From: an uncultured bacterium
GTDB lineage: Bacteria; Cyanobacteriota; Vampirovibrionia; Gastranaerophilales; Gastranaerophilaceae
Direction: 5' to 3'
Length of the DNA stretch: 5,867 bases
Assembly (NCBI GenBank): GCA_902464375.1
Contig: CABQIM010000098.1
Span: 1 to 5,867, forward strand
Positions 1 through 5,830 of this stretch are shown here, one piece after another. A program made the position numbers and the translations under genes. Within the stretch, counting starts at the first letter, position 1, and every line of letters starts with the position of its first letter. The notes beneath the pieces are model-generated. The model was not told the DNA's origin, ran no database searches, and saw only the letters and a list, made by a program, of their open reading frames with translations.

Positions 1-688
1 CCATACCGCAAGAACAGCTTATCAAAGTTATTACGAATCCAAAAGCCAAAGATTTAAGCAAACATACGTTTAAATCATGCATATTCAAGCCAAACCAAAC
101 CGAATCGAAATATGCTTTATAAGTCAATTCTGAAGCCAAATTCGAAGCAACTGCCCCGCCTAAAATACCAAATACGGATGACACAATTACGACCAACGGC
201 ATCATCAATGTACCTGCAATTACGCGCGGTGTGAACAAATAATGTACAGGATTTACTTTCAAAACTCTTATTGCATCTATTTGTTCCGTAACCTTCATTG
301 TCGCGATTTCTGACGCTAAAGAAGAACCAATCATAGAAATTATCGCAAAACCTGCCATAATAACACCTTCTTCTCTAACCATCAAAATTGAAACAAGCAT
401 ACCAACATAGTTACCGGCACCTTGTTTAACCATCTCACCAGCAATTTGCATGGCTATAATTATAGAAGTCATTCCGACAATAGATAAAGTTATAGGCAAG
501 GATGAAACACCAAACCTTGATGACTGTTCAATAATAGCCTTATATGTTGTAGGAAAAGTTTTTAGCCCGTTTATGAATTCAACACCAAAAAGTGCTATAT
601 TACCCAAAGTCGTTATAAAACTTTCGAGTTCAGCTAAAAACATTCTATATAATTTATAAGTATATGTAGCCTTATAATAAATTTTCAT
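1..688 (-). CDS. mlaE: MlaE/YrbE-family ABC transporter permease, 3' end missing
   Basis: This is the inner-membrane permease subunit of an Mla-type ABC transporter, which moves phospholipids between the inner and outer membranes together with an ATPase (MlaF) and an MCE protein (MlaD). I read 229 codons from the minus strand with no stop before the window edge. The usual family length is about 250-270 residues, so roughly 30 C-terminal residues lie outside. The family signature MKVTEQIDAI sits at residues 131-140, followed by VNPVHYLFTPRVIAG. Hydrophobic segments fall near residues 63-82, 96-121, 157-182 and 212 onward. The ATG at 688 is preceded by AAGG about 9 bases upstream, and an internal Met at residue 16 is the alternative start. 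One oddity is that the usual AGR-x-G stretch before the signature reads ISMIG (residues 117-121), without the arginine. MlaF and MlaD partners would be expected to the left but are not visible. The family assignment is firm; transport direction and substrate are inferred. Confidence 0.88.
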   Translation of the reverse strand, partial: MKIYYKATYTYKLYRMFLAELESFITTLGNIALFGVEFINGLKTFPTTYKAIIEQSSRFGVSSLPITLSIVGMTSIIIAMQIAGEMVKQGAGNYVGMLVSILMVREEGVIMAGFAIISMIGSSLASEIATMKVTEQIDAIRVLKVNPVHYLFTPRVIAGTLMMPLVVIVSSVFGILGGAVASNLASELTYKAYFDSVWFGLNMHDLNVCLLKSLAFGFVITLISCSCGM

Positions 689-708
689 ATCAAATTGCCT
701 TGTGTTGT

Positions 709-738
709 ATTTTACCACACATTTGATTTATTTTACAA
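709..738 (-). promoter_or_regulatory. Predicted sigma70-type promoter of the MlaE permease gene
   Basis: On the minus strand, a -35 TTGTAA (738-733) is followed by an 18-bp spacer and a -10 TAAAAT (714-709). A TG dinucleotide one base before the -10 makes it an extended -10. Transcription would start near 702, giving a leader of about 14 bases that holds the AAGG ribosome-binding site. The -35 shares five base pairs with the -35 of the divergent manC promoter. This is prediction from motif and spacing only. Confidence 0.6.
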
Positions 739-761
739 TTATTTTTTATTTGTGCTAAAAT
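732..761 (+). promoter_or_regulatory. Predicted sigma70-type promoter of manC
   Basis: TTTACA (732-737) as -35, an 18-bp spacer and TAAAAT (756-761) as -10, with TG at 753-754 giving an extended -10. Transcription would start near 768, leaving a leader of about 26 bases. The layout mirrors the divergent promoter, with the same TGTG-N-TAAAAT block on each side. Confidence 0.6.
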
Positions 762-780
762 TTAGCAAGAGGAGTTTAAA

Positions 781-787
781 AAGGGGA
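781..787 (+). promoter_or_regulatory. Ribosome-binding site that fixes the manC start
   Basis: AAGGGGA ends 6 bases before the tandem ATGATG at 794-799. The reading frame is open back to an ATG at 695. However, that upstream start would lie before the predicted promoter and would add 33 residues with no counterpart in the family, so the start at 794 is preferred. A second purine-rich stretch, AAGAGGAG at 767-774, is too far from the ATG to be the main site. Confidence 0.7.
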
Positions 788-793
788 ATTTTT

Positions 794-2188
794 ATGATGT
801 ATGGATTAATATTAGCCGGTGGTTCAGGAAGCAGACTTTGGCCTCTATCGAGGGAACTATACCCAAAACAGCTTCTAAACATTCAGAATACAGAAAGTTT
901 GCTTCAAGCAACTTTCGAAAGAATTTCTGAATGCATGCCGGCATCCAACATTATAAGCATGACAGGAGTTAAACATTTTTCTAATGTAAAATATCAGCTT
1001 GCTTCTATGTACGATAAAGCAGTTGTTCTATCTGAACCGATATCTAAAAACACAGCTCCGGCAATTGCTTTAGCTTCAAAATACATAATGGAAAAATTTA
1101 ATATTGATCCGGTGATTTTGGTTGTACCATCTGATCATATGATTAATAATACTGAAAAATTCATTTTGACTGTTAAAGAAGGTGAAAAAATTGCTAACTT
1201 AGGTTATATAGTAACTTTTGGTATTAAACCTTCTTATCCGGAAACCGGTTATGGATATGTAAATGTTACTGATAAACATATAGAACGTGGTTTTAAAGTA
1301 AATAAGTTTGTTGAAAAACCTAACGAAGAACTTGCAAAGCAATATATAGCAGATGGCAATTATTATTGGAACAGCGGTATATTTATGTTTAAAGCGTCTG
1401 TTCTATTAGAAGAAGTCGCAAAATGTTCACCGGAAATTTATTCTAAGTTATCTAATTTTGATTTTTCAGAAAAAGATGAAATTCCGTTCACAGAATATGA
1501 CAAAATGCCTTCAATCTCTATTGATTACGCAGTCATGGAAAAATCTGACAAAATTGCACTTGTTAAATTGGAAAGCGATTGGAACGATTTAGGAAGTTGG
1601 AAATCAATTTATGATGTAAGCGAAAAAGACAAAGACGGCAATGTAAAAATCGGTCATGTTTTGGATGAGGGTTCTAAAAATTCTTTGATGTACTCTTCTT
1701 CAAAACTTGTTGCAACAATCGGATTGGAAGATACAGTTATTGTTGAAACAGAAGACGCAATTTTGGCTTGTAAAGCAGATAGAACACAAGAGGTTAAAAA
1801 GATTTTTGAAACGCTAAAAAAACAGAACGATAACACACACCTTGTTCACAAAACAGTTTACAGACCTTGGGGATATTATACAGTTTTGGCACAAGGTAAC
1901 GGATTTTTAACCAAGATGATACACGTTAACTCAGGACAAAAATTGTCACTTCAATCACATAATTTTAGAAGCGAACACTGGGTTGTGCTGGAAGGTATGG
2001 CAAAAGTTATACTTGAAGGAAAAGAACTTGTTCTTAGCCCAGGACACAGTGTAGATATCCCTCTAAAAGCGGTTCACTCACTTCAAAACCCATACAAAGA
2101 TAATTTAAAGATTGTTGAAGTTCAAAAAGGCGATCCATTAATAGAAGAAGATATCATCCGCTACGAAGATATGTACGGTAGGGTTTAG
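794..2188 (+). CDS. manC: Mannose-1-phosphate guanylyltransferase / mannose-6-phosphate isomerase (type II, bifunctional)
   Basis: Cytoplasmic enzyme that makes GDP-mannose from mannose-1-phosphate and GTP; the fused cupin domain interconverts fructose-6-phosphate and mannose-6-phosphate. GDP-mannose feeds lipopolysaccharide, capsule and glycan synthesis. The product is 464 residues, close to the family norm of about 470. The N-terminal nucleotidyltransferase domain (about 1-340) shows LAGGSGSRLWPLSR with YPKQ at residues 7-26, the VPSDHM motif at 111-116, ETGYGY at 150-155, FVEKP at 172-176, YWNSGIF at 191-197 and DWNDLGSW at 262-269. The C-terminal cupin domain (about 350-464) shows RPWGYY at 357-362, SLQSHNFRSEHW at 385-396, IPLKAVHSLQNP at 422-433, and the closing VEVQKG...EEDIIRYEDMYGR. 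The usual cupin motif HHHR-[AS]-EHW reads HNFRSEHW here, so one expected metal-ligand histidine is Phe391. The gene stands alone on its strand, with no sugar-pathway neighbours visible. Confidence 0.96.
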   Translation: MMYGLILAGGSGSRLWPLSRELYPKQLLNIQNTESLLQATFERISECMPASNIISMTGVKHFSNVKYQLASMYDKAVVLSEPISKNTAPAIALASKYIMEKFNIDPVILVVPSDHMINNTEKFILTVKEGEKIANLGYIVTFGIKPSYPETGYGYVNVTDKHIERGFKVNKFVEKPNEELAKQYIADGNYYWNSGIFMFKASVLLEEVAKCSPEIYSKLSNFDFSEKDEIPFTEYDKMPSISIDYAVMEKSDKIALVKLESDWNDLGSWKSIYDVSEKDKDGNVKIGHVLDEGSKNSLMYSSSKLVATIGLEDTVIVETEDAILACKADRTQEVKKIFETLKKQNDNTHLVHKTVYRPWGYYTVLAQGNGFLTKMIHVNSGQKLSLQSHNFRSEHWVVLEGMAKVILEGKELVLSPGHSVDIPLKAVHSLQNPYKDNLKIVEVQKGDPLIEEDIIRYEDMYGRV

Positions 2189-2208
2189 GGATATTAAATT
2201 TAATACCC
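2188..2208 (+). other. Weak palindrome at the manC stop codon
   Basis: GGG-A-TATTAAA is followed directly by TTTAATACCC, giving a nearly perfect 21-base dyad that begins at the last base of the TAG stop. It lacks a T-run downstream, and its stem is mostly A-T. It is therefore not a convincing intrinsic terminator, though it could protect the 3' end of the mRNA. Confidence 0.3.
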
Positions 2209-2288
2209 GTAAAATAAGTGTGCGCAATCCAATAGGATGGGATAGTAGTATTTATAACTACAAGTTTGGCGTGTCCCCTCCCTTTATA

Positions 2289-2309
2289 GGGGGAGGGCTA
2301 GGGTGGGGG
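2289..2309 (+). other. Predicted G-quadruplex motif in repeat copy 1
   Basis: Four G-runs in the order G5-A-G3-CTA-G3-T-G5 fit the canonical quadruplex pattern, with loops of 1, 3 and 1 bases. The same 21 bases recur on the minus strand at 5810-5830. Formation in the cell is not shown. Confidence 0.55.
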
Positions 2310-2425
2310 CTAATCTAATCATTACAAATCCCAAACTCACGCAACAAAAGCCTAAAGTTTCTATTTTTATTCATTTGTTTATTATAATATATTGAGCCCT
2401 TACGGGATAGCCCCCATTTCAGAAA

Positions 2426-2481
2426 TTAGCCCCCACCCGAATTTCTAATTTTCGAGCAAAAATGCTCTCAACTTGAAATTC
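2426..2481 (+). repeat. Hairpin module shared by both repeat elements, copy 1
   Basis: The 56-base module begins TTAGCCCCCACCC. Within it, 2439-2481 is a stem-loop with outer arms GAATTTC/GAAATTC and an inner stem GAGCA/TGCTC. It matches the reverse complement of 5660-5716 with one substitution and one single-base length difference in an A-run (55 of 57 positions). Confidence 0.8.
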
Positions 2482-2534
2482 TACCCTCCCCCGAGGAGAG
2501 GGTACGTGCCAAACTTGTAGCTTTACGCCTAGTC

Positions 2535-2561
2535 ATTCTGAGAAACTGTGTTTCGAAGAAT
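2535..2561. repeat. REP-like palindrome (ATTCTGAG...GAAGAAT type)
   Basis: The dyad reads ATTCT, GA, GAAAC, loop TGT, GTTTC, GA, AGAAT. Outer and inner stems are perfect and are separated by a symmetric GA/GA internal loop. CATTCTGAG...GAAGAATC repeats of this general kind are widespread in intergenic DNA of many bacteria. It lies 14 bases beyond the inverted repeat that ends element copy 1. Confidence 0.6.
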
Positions 2562-2699
2562 CCAGCTGTTTAACAACTTTTATTTTGAGTCTATACAACA
2601 TAAATTTTACAGAGAACTCTCGTCCAGGCTATGTCATAGCGAGTTATGGTAGATTTATCTCAGATAGCAATTCCACAAGGGGCGAGGGGGGAGCGAGTA
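2562..2699. other. Non-coding spacer before the glutaredoxin gene 3' end
   Basis: No ORF, RNA gene or terminator is recognised here. It holds a perfect odd-length palindrome GCTATG-T-CATAGC at 2628-2640 and a G-rich tract GGGGCGAGGGGGGAG at 2679-2693 that abuts the glutaredoxin stop codon. The G-rich tract resembles the composition of the neighbouring repeats and may be another repeat remnant. Confidence 0.4.
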
Positions 2700-2930
2700 T
2701 TATAATATCGTTTTCAAGTATTCTATAATATCATTTGATTCGTACATTTGTAAATTTCTATCCCTGTCTACTAAAAAAGGAACTTGTCGTTTTCCGCCAA
2801 GCTGAATTAAAGTATCTTCCGCAGTCTTATTTTTTATATCAACTTTGTTGTATTTCATTCCTGTTTCGTCCATAAAAGCCATAACTTTTTTGCAATAAGG
2901 GCAAGTTTCTAAAATAAATAAATCTAACAT
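2700..2930 (-). CDS. Glutaredoxin, minimal 76-residue form
   Basis: Small cytoplasmic thiol-disulfide oxidoreductase of the thioredoxin fold. It reduces disulfides or glutathione-mixed disulfides at the expense of glutathione or a related thiol. The active-site CPYC is at residues 10-13, directly after the first strand (LDLFILET). The cis-proline loop is QVPFLVD (Pro51), and the glutathione-side helix motif is YESNDIIEYL (63-72). At 76 residues it is at the short end of the family and consists of the bare fold. The start at 2930 is well supported by a perfect AGGAGG (2940-2935) four bases upstream. No convincing promoter was found between this gene and the terminator at 3006-3038, so it may depend on a weak local promoter or on readthrough from the large gene upstream. 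Nothing nearby names its partner. Which glutaredoxin subgroup it belongs to cannot be settled from sequence alone. Confidence 0.92.
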   Translation of the reverse strand: MLDLFILETCPYCKKVMAFMDETGMKYNKVDIKNKTAEDTLIQLGGKRQVPFLVDRDRNLQMYESNDIIEYLKTIL

Positions 2931-3005
2931 TTTACCTCCTTTGTTTTATAAGTTTACCTTATTGTTGCAAAAATACATTCCCCTGTTGTGGCTATTGACT
3001 ATACT

Positions 3006-3038
3006 AAAAAGGCAAATTCTGTTTTTTGAATTTGCCTT
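3006..3038 (-). terminator. Rho-independent terminator of the 767-residue protein gene
   Basis: On the minus strand, an 11-bp perfect stem AAGGCAAATTC/GAATTTGCCTT (3038-3028 and 3019-3009) with an 8-base loop is followed by TTTTT, the U-run being the complement of 3010-3006. It begins 28 bases after the stop codon at 3067. It separates that gene from the glutaredoxin gene downstream. Confidence 0.88.
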
Positions 3039-3066
3039 ATTTCAACTGTATAATTATTTTAGATTC

Positions 3067-5370
3067 CTATATTCCGTATTCTTTAAGTATTAAATCTACA
3101 AGCTCCTTAAAACTTACCATATTTACTTGATAATCTCTGCCTTTGAAGTCTGTATATTTAACAACACCTGACATTTTACCATTTTTTATTTCATTTGAAA
3201 CTTTAGAACCTAATGCTTCACCTTCATCATTGGTACGACTGCCACCCTTTCTATAGAAATTAGACATTAATGTATCAATTACATGGCTAGTAGCACTTTG
3301 TAGTTTTGATTTGTCTAAACCTTTACTACCTAAAGCATTTACAATATATGAACATAGATTTGTTAATCGTTCTTTTACTGTATCAGTATGAGTGCCATTA
3401 CCTTTACCCCTATGTAACATAATTACTGCATTGTTATTATACAAATCTGCAAAACTTTGAGATGTAACTTGAGATTTACCATCACCAACACCATTCAAAC
3501 CATATACTTCAAGATTTGAAGATGTGCCACCCCAAACGTCATAGCCTATTGAATTTACAATTCCTTCAGCAGTCTGTTTACATTGTAAAGAGATTGATTT
3601 TGTTCCAATTTGAACGCCATCCGCTAATACCGCAACCTGTACAGTCATATATCCTTCGCTGTTACCAGAAGTAATTACTAATTCGCCAAATTGAGAACAA
3701 GTAGCAGTACCACCAGATACATCTACTACAGAGTATGTCAATTTTGGAGTTGCACCATTTGATTCAACTGTCGCAGATATATTATATTTATTGCTTGTAG
3801 ACAATGCTATTACAGAATTGTCTGTCGGTAGACCTTGCCAATTTGTTACTTTAAATGTTGACGCATCACCAATTTCATTTACTTTAGCTTTCAATTCTGT
3901 CATCTTAGAGTCGATTTCACCGGATAGCATTTGGTTGATTGTGGCTGCATAGCCTGCTCCAAATACCTCTTTAACAGCTTGAGCCAAAGTTGTTGATTTT
4001 TTAGAAACAGCTTGACAATAAGAGATTGCAGCTTCTTTTACCTTTGCAGCATCGTTCTTTTCTCTTGCAGCCTCTACCAGAGCATCATACATAGTATTCA
4101 AATCATCTAATGACATATCGCCCAAACCATTCGGATAAAATTCTGCGATATTAGATTTTACTTGTTCTATAATGTATTTTTGCATTTTTTCTGTATTCAA
4201 ACTGCCATCAGCATTATCAAATTCGCCATTTTGAGCCTTGCTCATAATATCAGAAATCAAAGTGTCATAAGCCGGTACTTCACCTGTCATAACATTTGAA
4301 ATTCTATCAGCAAACGCAGAGCTTACAGCTGAAGAGATTGCTGATTTAAAATCTGCACTATCAATATAAGCCTTTACAGAAATTGCTTTTTTTACAGATT
4401 TATAGTTATCACTATTTTCAAATTCAGCAATTCCATAATTTTGAAGTGTTGCAAAATCTGCAAACTTACCATCAGCAAGTTTACTTTCTATAAATTGATT
4501 TATGGCATCATCATAAAGTGATTTATAAGTTTCATAATCACTTTCTTTAGTTATATCTTGCAAATTCTTTTGTAAATTAGATTTAATTATACTCTTTTGC
4601 AAATCATTCAACGGTGAATTGTCATTTGCAGTATAACCAAATTGAGATAAATCAAAGCCGTCAGAATCTTTCAACCCAGCTGTTGATAAATATTCATTAA
4701 TAATATTAATAACAGTTTCGTTGATTTCTTCAGCAGAAGGAATTTCACCGCTATTTGCAGACAATTGACTGATATAATTATCAATCATGCCTTGCAAAGT
4801 ACTATCATCTGCATAAGAATAACCATATTCTTTTACAATATCCTTCATCTCTGTATTCAAATATTGATTTGCGCAATAATCAGCAGTTGCCTTACGCTCA
4901 ATTTCCGGAGAAATTTCTTGCAAATAGGCTTCTAAATTATCTGCGCTCTTATTACTGCTTATATAAGCATCAACTTTGTTTGCCAAAGATTCTGCAACAG
5001 ACTTTTTCCAATTTGTTCTGTCTTGTACAACACTCGGAACCTCTATACTATTAGAAGTAAAGTTGTTTAATATTTCATACATTTGAATCTTATTATTCAT
5101 TGTATTGATTTCATTTTTATCAAGCGCACCTTTATTATTAAGCTTTTTATTCAACTTACCGCTCTGTTTAGTATCAATTTCTTTCCAGAATTGATTAATC
5201 AAATCTGATTTAGCAGAAGCGTCTTCGCCATTCCACTCATAGTTGTTTTCCATATATTGACGAAATTCTGATTTAATAACGGTACCATCACCATTTTTAT
5301 CAGCTGCTGTTGCCCAATCGCCCTGTTTTGCTAAGAATAAATAAACTTTTGAAGAAACGTCGTTTGACAT
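3067..5370 (-). CDS. Large EF-hand protein of unknown function with an Ig-like stretch
   Basis: I do not recognise this 767-residue protein as a named family. Near the N-terminus (residues 24-35) DKNGDGTVIKSE is a textbook EF-hand calcium loop, with Asp24, Asn26, Asp28, Thr30 and Glu35 in the ligand positions. A second, degenerate loop starts at DTKQSGKL (66-73) and reaches its DKNE end at 84-87, as if about ten residues were inserted. Residues about 95-500 are polar and predicted mainly helical, with loose recurring GEIP/GEVP-type turns at 208-211 and 363-366. Residues about 505-600 look beta-rich and Ig-like (alternating patterns around LTYSVVDVSGG and MTVQVAVLADG). Residues 601-767 form a separate domain ending VSFKELVDLILKEYGI. 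There is no signal peptide or membrane segment, so export, if any, would need another route. The ATG at 5370 follows AAGGAG by six bases. A terminator follows the stop. Calcium binding is a reasonable inference; the cellular role is unknown. Confidence 0.9.
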   Translation of the reverse strand: MSNDVSSKVYLFLAKQGDWATAADKNGDGTVIKSEFRQYMENNYEWNGEDASAKSDLINQFWKEIDTKQSGKLNKKLNNKGALDKNEINTMNNKIQMYEILNNFTSNSIEVPSVVQDRTNWKKSVAESLANKVDAYISSNKSADNLEAYLQEISPEIERKATADYCANQYLNTEMKDIVKEYGYSYADDSTLQGMIDNYISQLSANSGEIPSAEEINETVINIINEYLSTAGLKDSDGFDLSQFGYTANDNSPLNDLQKSIIKSNLQKNLQDITKESDYETYKSLYDDAINQFIESKLADGKFADFATLQNYGIAEFENSDNYKSVKKAISVKAYIDSADFKSAISSAVSSAFADRISNVMTGEVPAYDTLISDIMSKAQNGEFDNADGSLNTEKMQKYIIEQVKSNIAEFYPNGLGDMSLDDLNTMYDALVEAAREKNDAAKVKEAAISYCQAVSKKSTTLAQAVKEVFGAGYAATINQMLSGEIDSKMTELKAKVNEIGDASTFKVTNWQGLPTDNSVIALSTSNKYNISATVESNGATPKLTYSVVDVSGGTATCSQFGELVITSGNSEGYMTVQVAVLADGVQIGTKSISLQCKQTAEGIVNSIGYDVWGGTSSNLEVYGLNGVGDGKSQVTSQSFADLYNNNAVIMLHRGKGNGTHTDTVKERLTNLCSYIVNALGSKGLDKSKLQSATSHVIDTLMSNFYRKGGSRTNDEGEALGSKVSNEIKNGKMSGVVKYTDFKGRDYQVNMVSFKELVDLILKEYGI

Positions 5371-5406
5371 AGTCTGCTCCTTTATAATTTTCCCTTTTTA
5401 TTACTA

Positions 5407-5412
5407 TGTATA
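5407..5412 (-). promoter_or_regulatory. Possible -10 element upstream of the 767-residue protein gene
   Basis: The minus strand reads TATACA at 5412-5407, about 37 bases before the start codon. No acceptable -35 lies at 16-18 bp spacing. That position is occupied by the dyad at 5423-5447, so the promoter may need an activator or be blocked by a repressor. The prediction is weak. Confidence 0.3.
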
Positions 5413-5422
5413 ACGGCACATT

Positions 5423-5447
5423 TTTGAAAAACTTTAGAATTTTCAAA
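5423..5447. promoter_or_regulatory. 8-bp inverted repeat, possible operator
   Basis: TTTGAAAA (5423-5430) and TTTTCAAA (5440-5447) form a perfect dyad around a 9-base spacer. It lies where the -35 region of the leftward gene would be expected. The geometry fits a dimeric regulator, but no T-run marks it as a terminator. AT-rich dyads do arise by chance. Confidence 0.4.
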
Positions 5448-5448
5448 G

Positions 5449-5468
5449 AAATCGTTACAAATCGTTAC
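5449..5468. repeat. Exact tandem 10-mer upstream of the 767-residue protein gene
   Basis: AAATCGTTAC is repeated twice without a gap (5449-5458 and 5459-5468), one base away from the dyad at 5423-5447. The period of one helical turn would place two identical sites on the same face of the DNA. A regulatory role is inferred. Confidence 0.5.
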
Positions 5469-5540
5469 ATAATCAATTGGATGCGAAAAGTTTGGAAGCT
5501 ACAAAATAGGCTTGGCGCGTCCCCTCCCTTTATAGGGGGA

Positions 5541-5659
5541 GCGGATTTTCGGTAGGGCGTGAGCCCGTAAGAGCAAATAACATGGAAATGACGAGAAAAT
5601 CCATTAGGATTTGTTGTCATTGGAATGTTTTGCTCACCCGAATAATCCAAGACAGGGGA
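5541..5659. repeat. Palindromic insert nested in repeat copy 2
   Basis: Copy 1 has nothing here: its hairpin module joins the end hairpin directly. In copy 2 about 114 bp intervene, flanked by direct GGGGAG copies at 5536-5541 and 5655-5660. The insert's own ends are imperfect inverted repeats (GGATTTTCGG...GTGAGC and, on the other strand, GGATTATTCGGGTGAGC). The centre folds as a long hairpin with arms GAGCAAA/TTTGCTC (5571-5577, 5629-5635), AATGAC/GTCATT (5587-5592, 5616-5621) and AAATCC/GGATTT (5597-5602, 5607-5612) around the loop ATTA. Confidence 0.65.
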
Positions 5660-5716
5660 GAATTTCAAGTTGAGAGCATTTTTTGCTCGAAACTTAGAAA
5701 TTCGGGTGGGGGCTAA
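5660..5716 (-). repeat. Hairpin module shared by both repeat elements, copy 2
   Basis: Reverse-complement counterpart of 2426-2481. Arms GAATTTC (5660-5666) and GAAATTC (5697-5703) enclose an inner stem GAGCA/TGCTC. Here the stem is better paired than in copy 1, because AAGTT faces AACTT. Confidence 0.8.
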
Positions 5717-5809
5717 CGAGTTTTTTTGAATCTGATTCATTCTACTTTATATAACTTATAGCACAATTCATACACACTTCGTTTATTTTTACATTGAATT
5801 AATCATTAG

Positions 5810-5830
5810 CCCCCACCCTAGCCCTCCCCC
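5810..5830 (-). other. Predicted G-quadruplex motif in repeat copy 2
   Basis: The minus strand reads G5-A-G3-CTA-G3-T-G5, identical to 2289-2309 on the plus strand. The identity extends five bases further through CTAAT, a 26-bp exact match between the two elements. Confidence 0.55.

Larger units (their letters stand above)
2258..2520. repeat. MITE-like or REP-like GC-rich repeat element, copy 1
   Basis: A 263-bp non-coding element sits between the convergent manC and glutaredoxin genes. Its outer ends are a perfect 13-bp inverted repeat, CTACAAGTTTGGC at 2258-2270 and its reverse complement at 2508-2520. The similarity continues inward with a few mismatches, through G-Y-GT-M-CCCTC. Each end also folds on itself: CCCTCCC/GGGAGGG at about 2277-2297, and CCCTC/GAGGG at 2484-2502. 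Order inside is: left hairpin, G-rich block (2289-2309), AT-rich spacer (about 2315-2395), a GCCCC-rich stretch, hairpin module (2426-2481), right hairpin. No transposase or ORF is present, and no clear target-site duplication could be seen. The same parts recur in reverse order at 5495-5867. The class is inferred from structure. Confidence 0.75.

Noticed and set aside
450..659. Open frame of 69 codons on the plus strand
   Set aside because: It lies antisense to the MlaE permease gene, which has clear family motifs. It has no ribosome-binding site or recognisable features.
695..793. Longer manC start adding 33 residues
   Set aside because: The extension precedes the predicted promoter, reads as hydrophobic non-family sequence, and the ATG at 794 has the ribosome-binding site and the conserved N-terminus.
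1654..1836. Open frame of 60 codons on the minus strand
   Set aside because: It is antisense to the middle of manC and is a shadow of that gene.
2277..2297. Intrinsic terminator for manC formed by the CCCTCCC/GGGAGGG hairpin
   Set aside because: There is no T-run after the stem; G-rich sequence follows instead. It may still slow polymerase, but it is not a standard terminator.
2258..2520. CRISPR array or direct-repeat array
   Set aside because: The repeated parts are inverted pairs and single modules, not regularly spaced direct repeats with unique spacers.
2946..3000. Glutaredoxin promoter
   Set aside because: TTGCAA and TATAAA on the minus strand are only about 14 bp apart, which is too close for sigma70, and no other pair fits better.
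4869..5054. Open frame of 61 codons on the plus strand
   Set aside because: It is antisense to the 767-residue protein gene and shows no features of its own.
5465..5740. Open frame of 91 codons on the minus strand across repeat copy 2
   Set aside because: Most of it translates repeat hairpins. The product has no coherent domain, and the sequence is better explained by the repeat structure.
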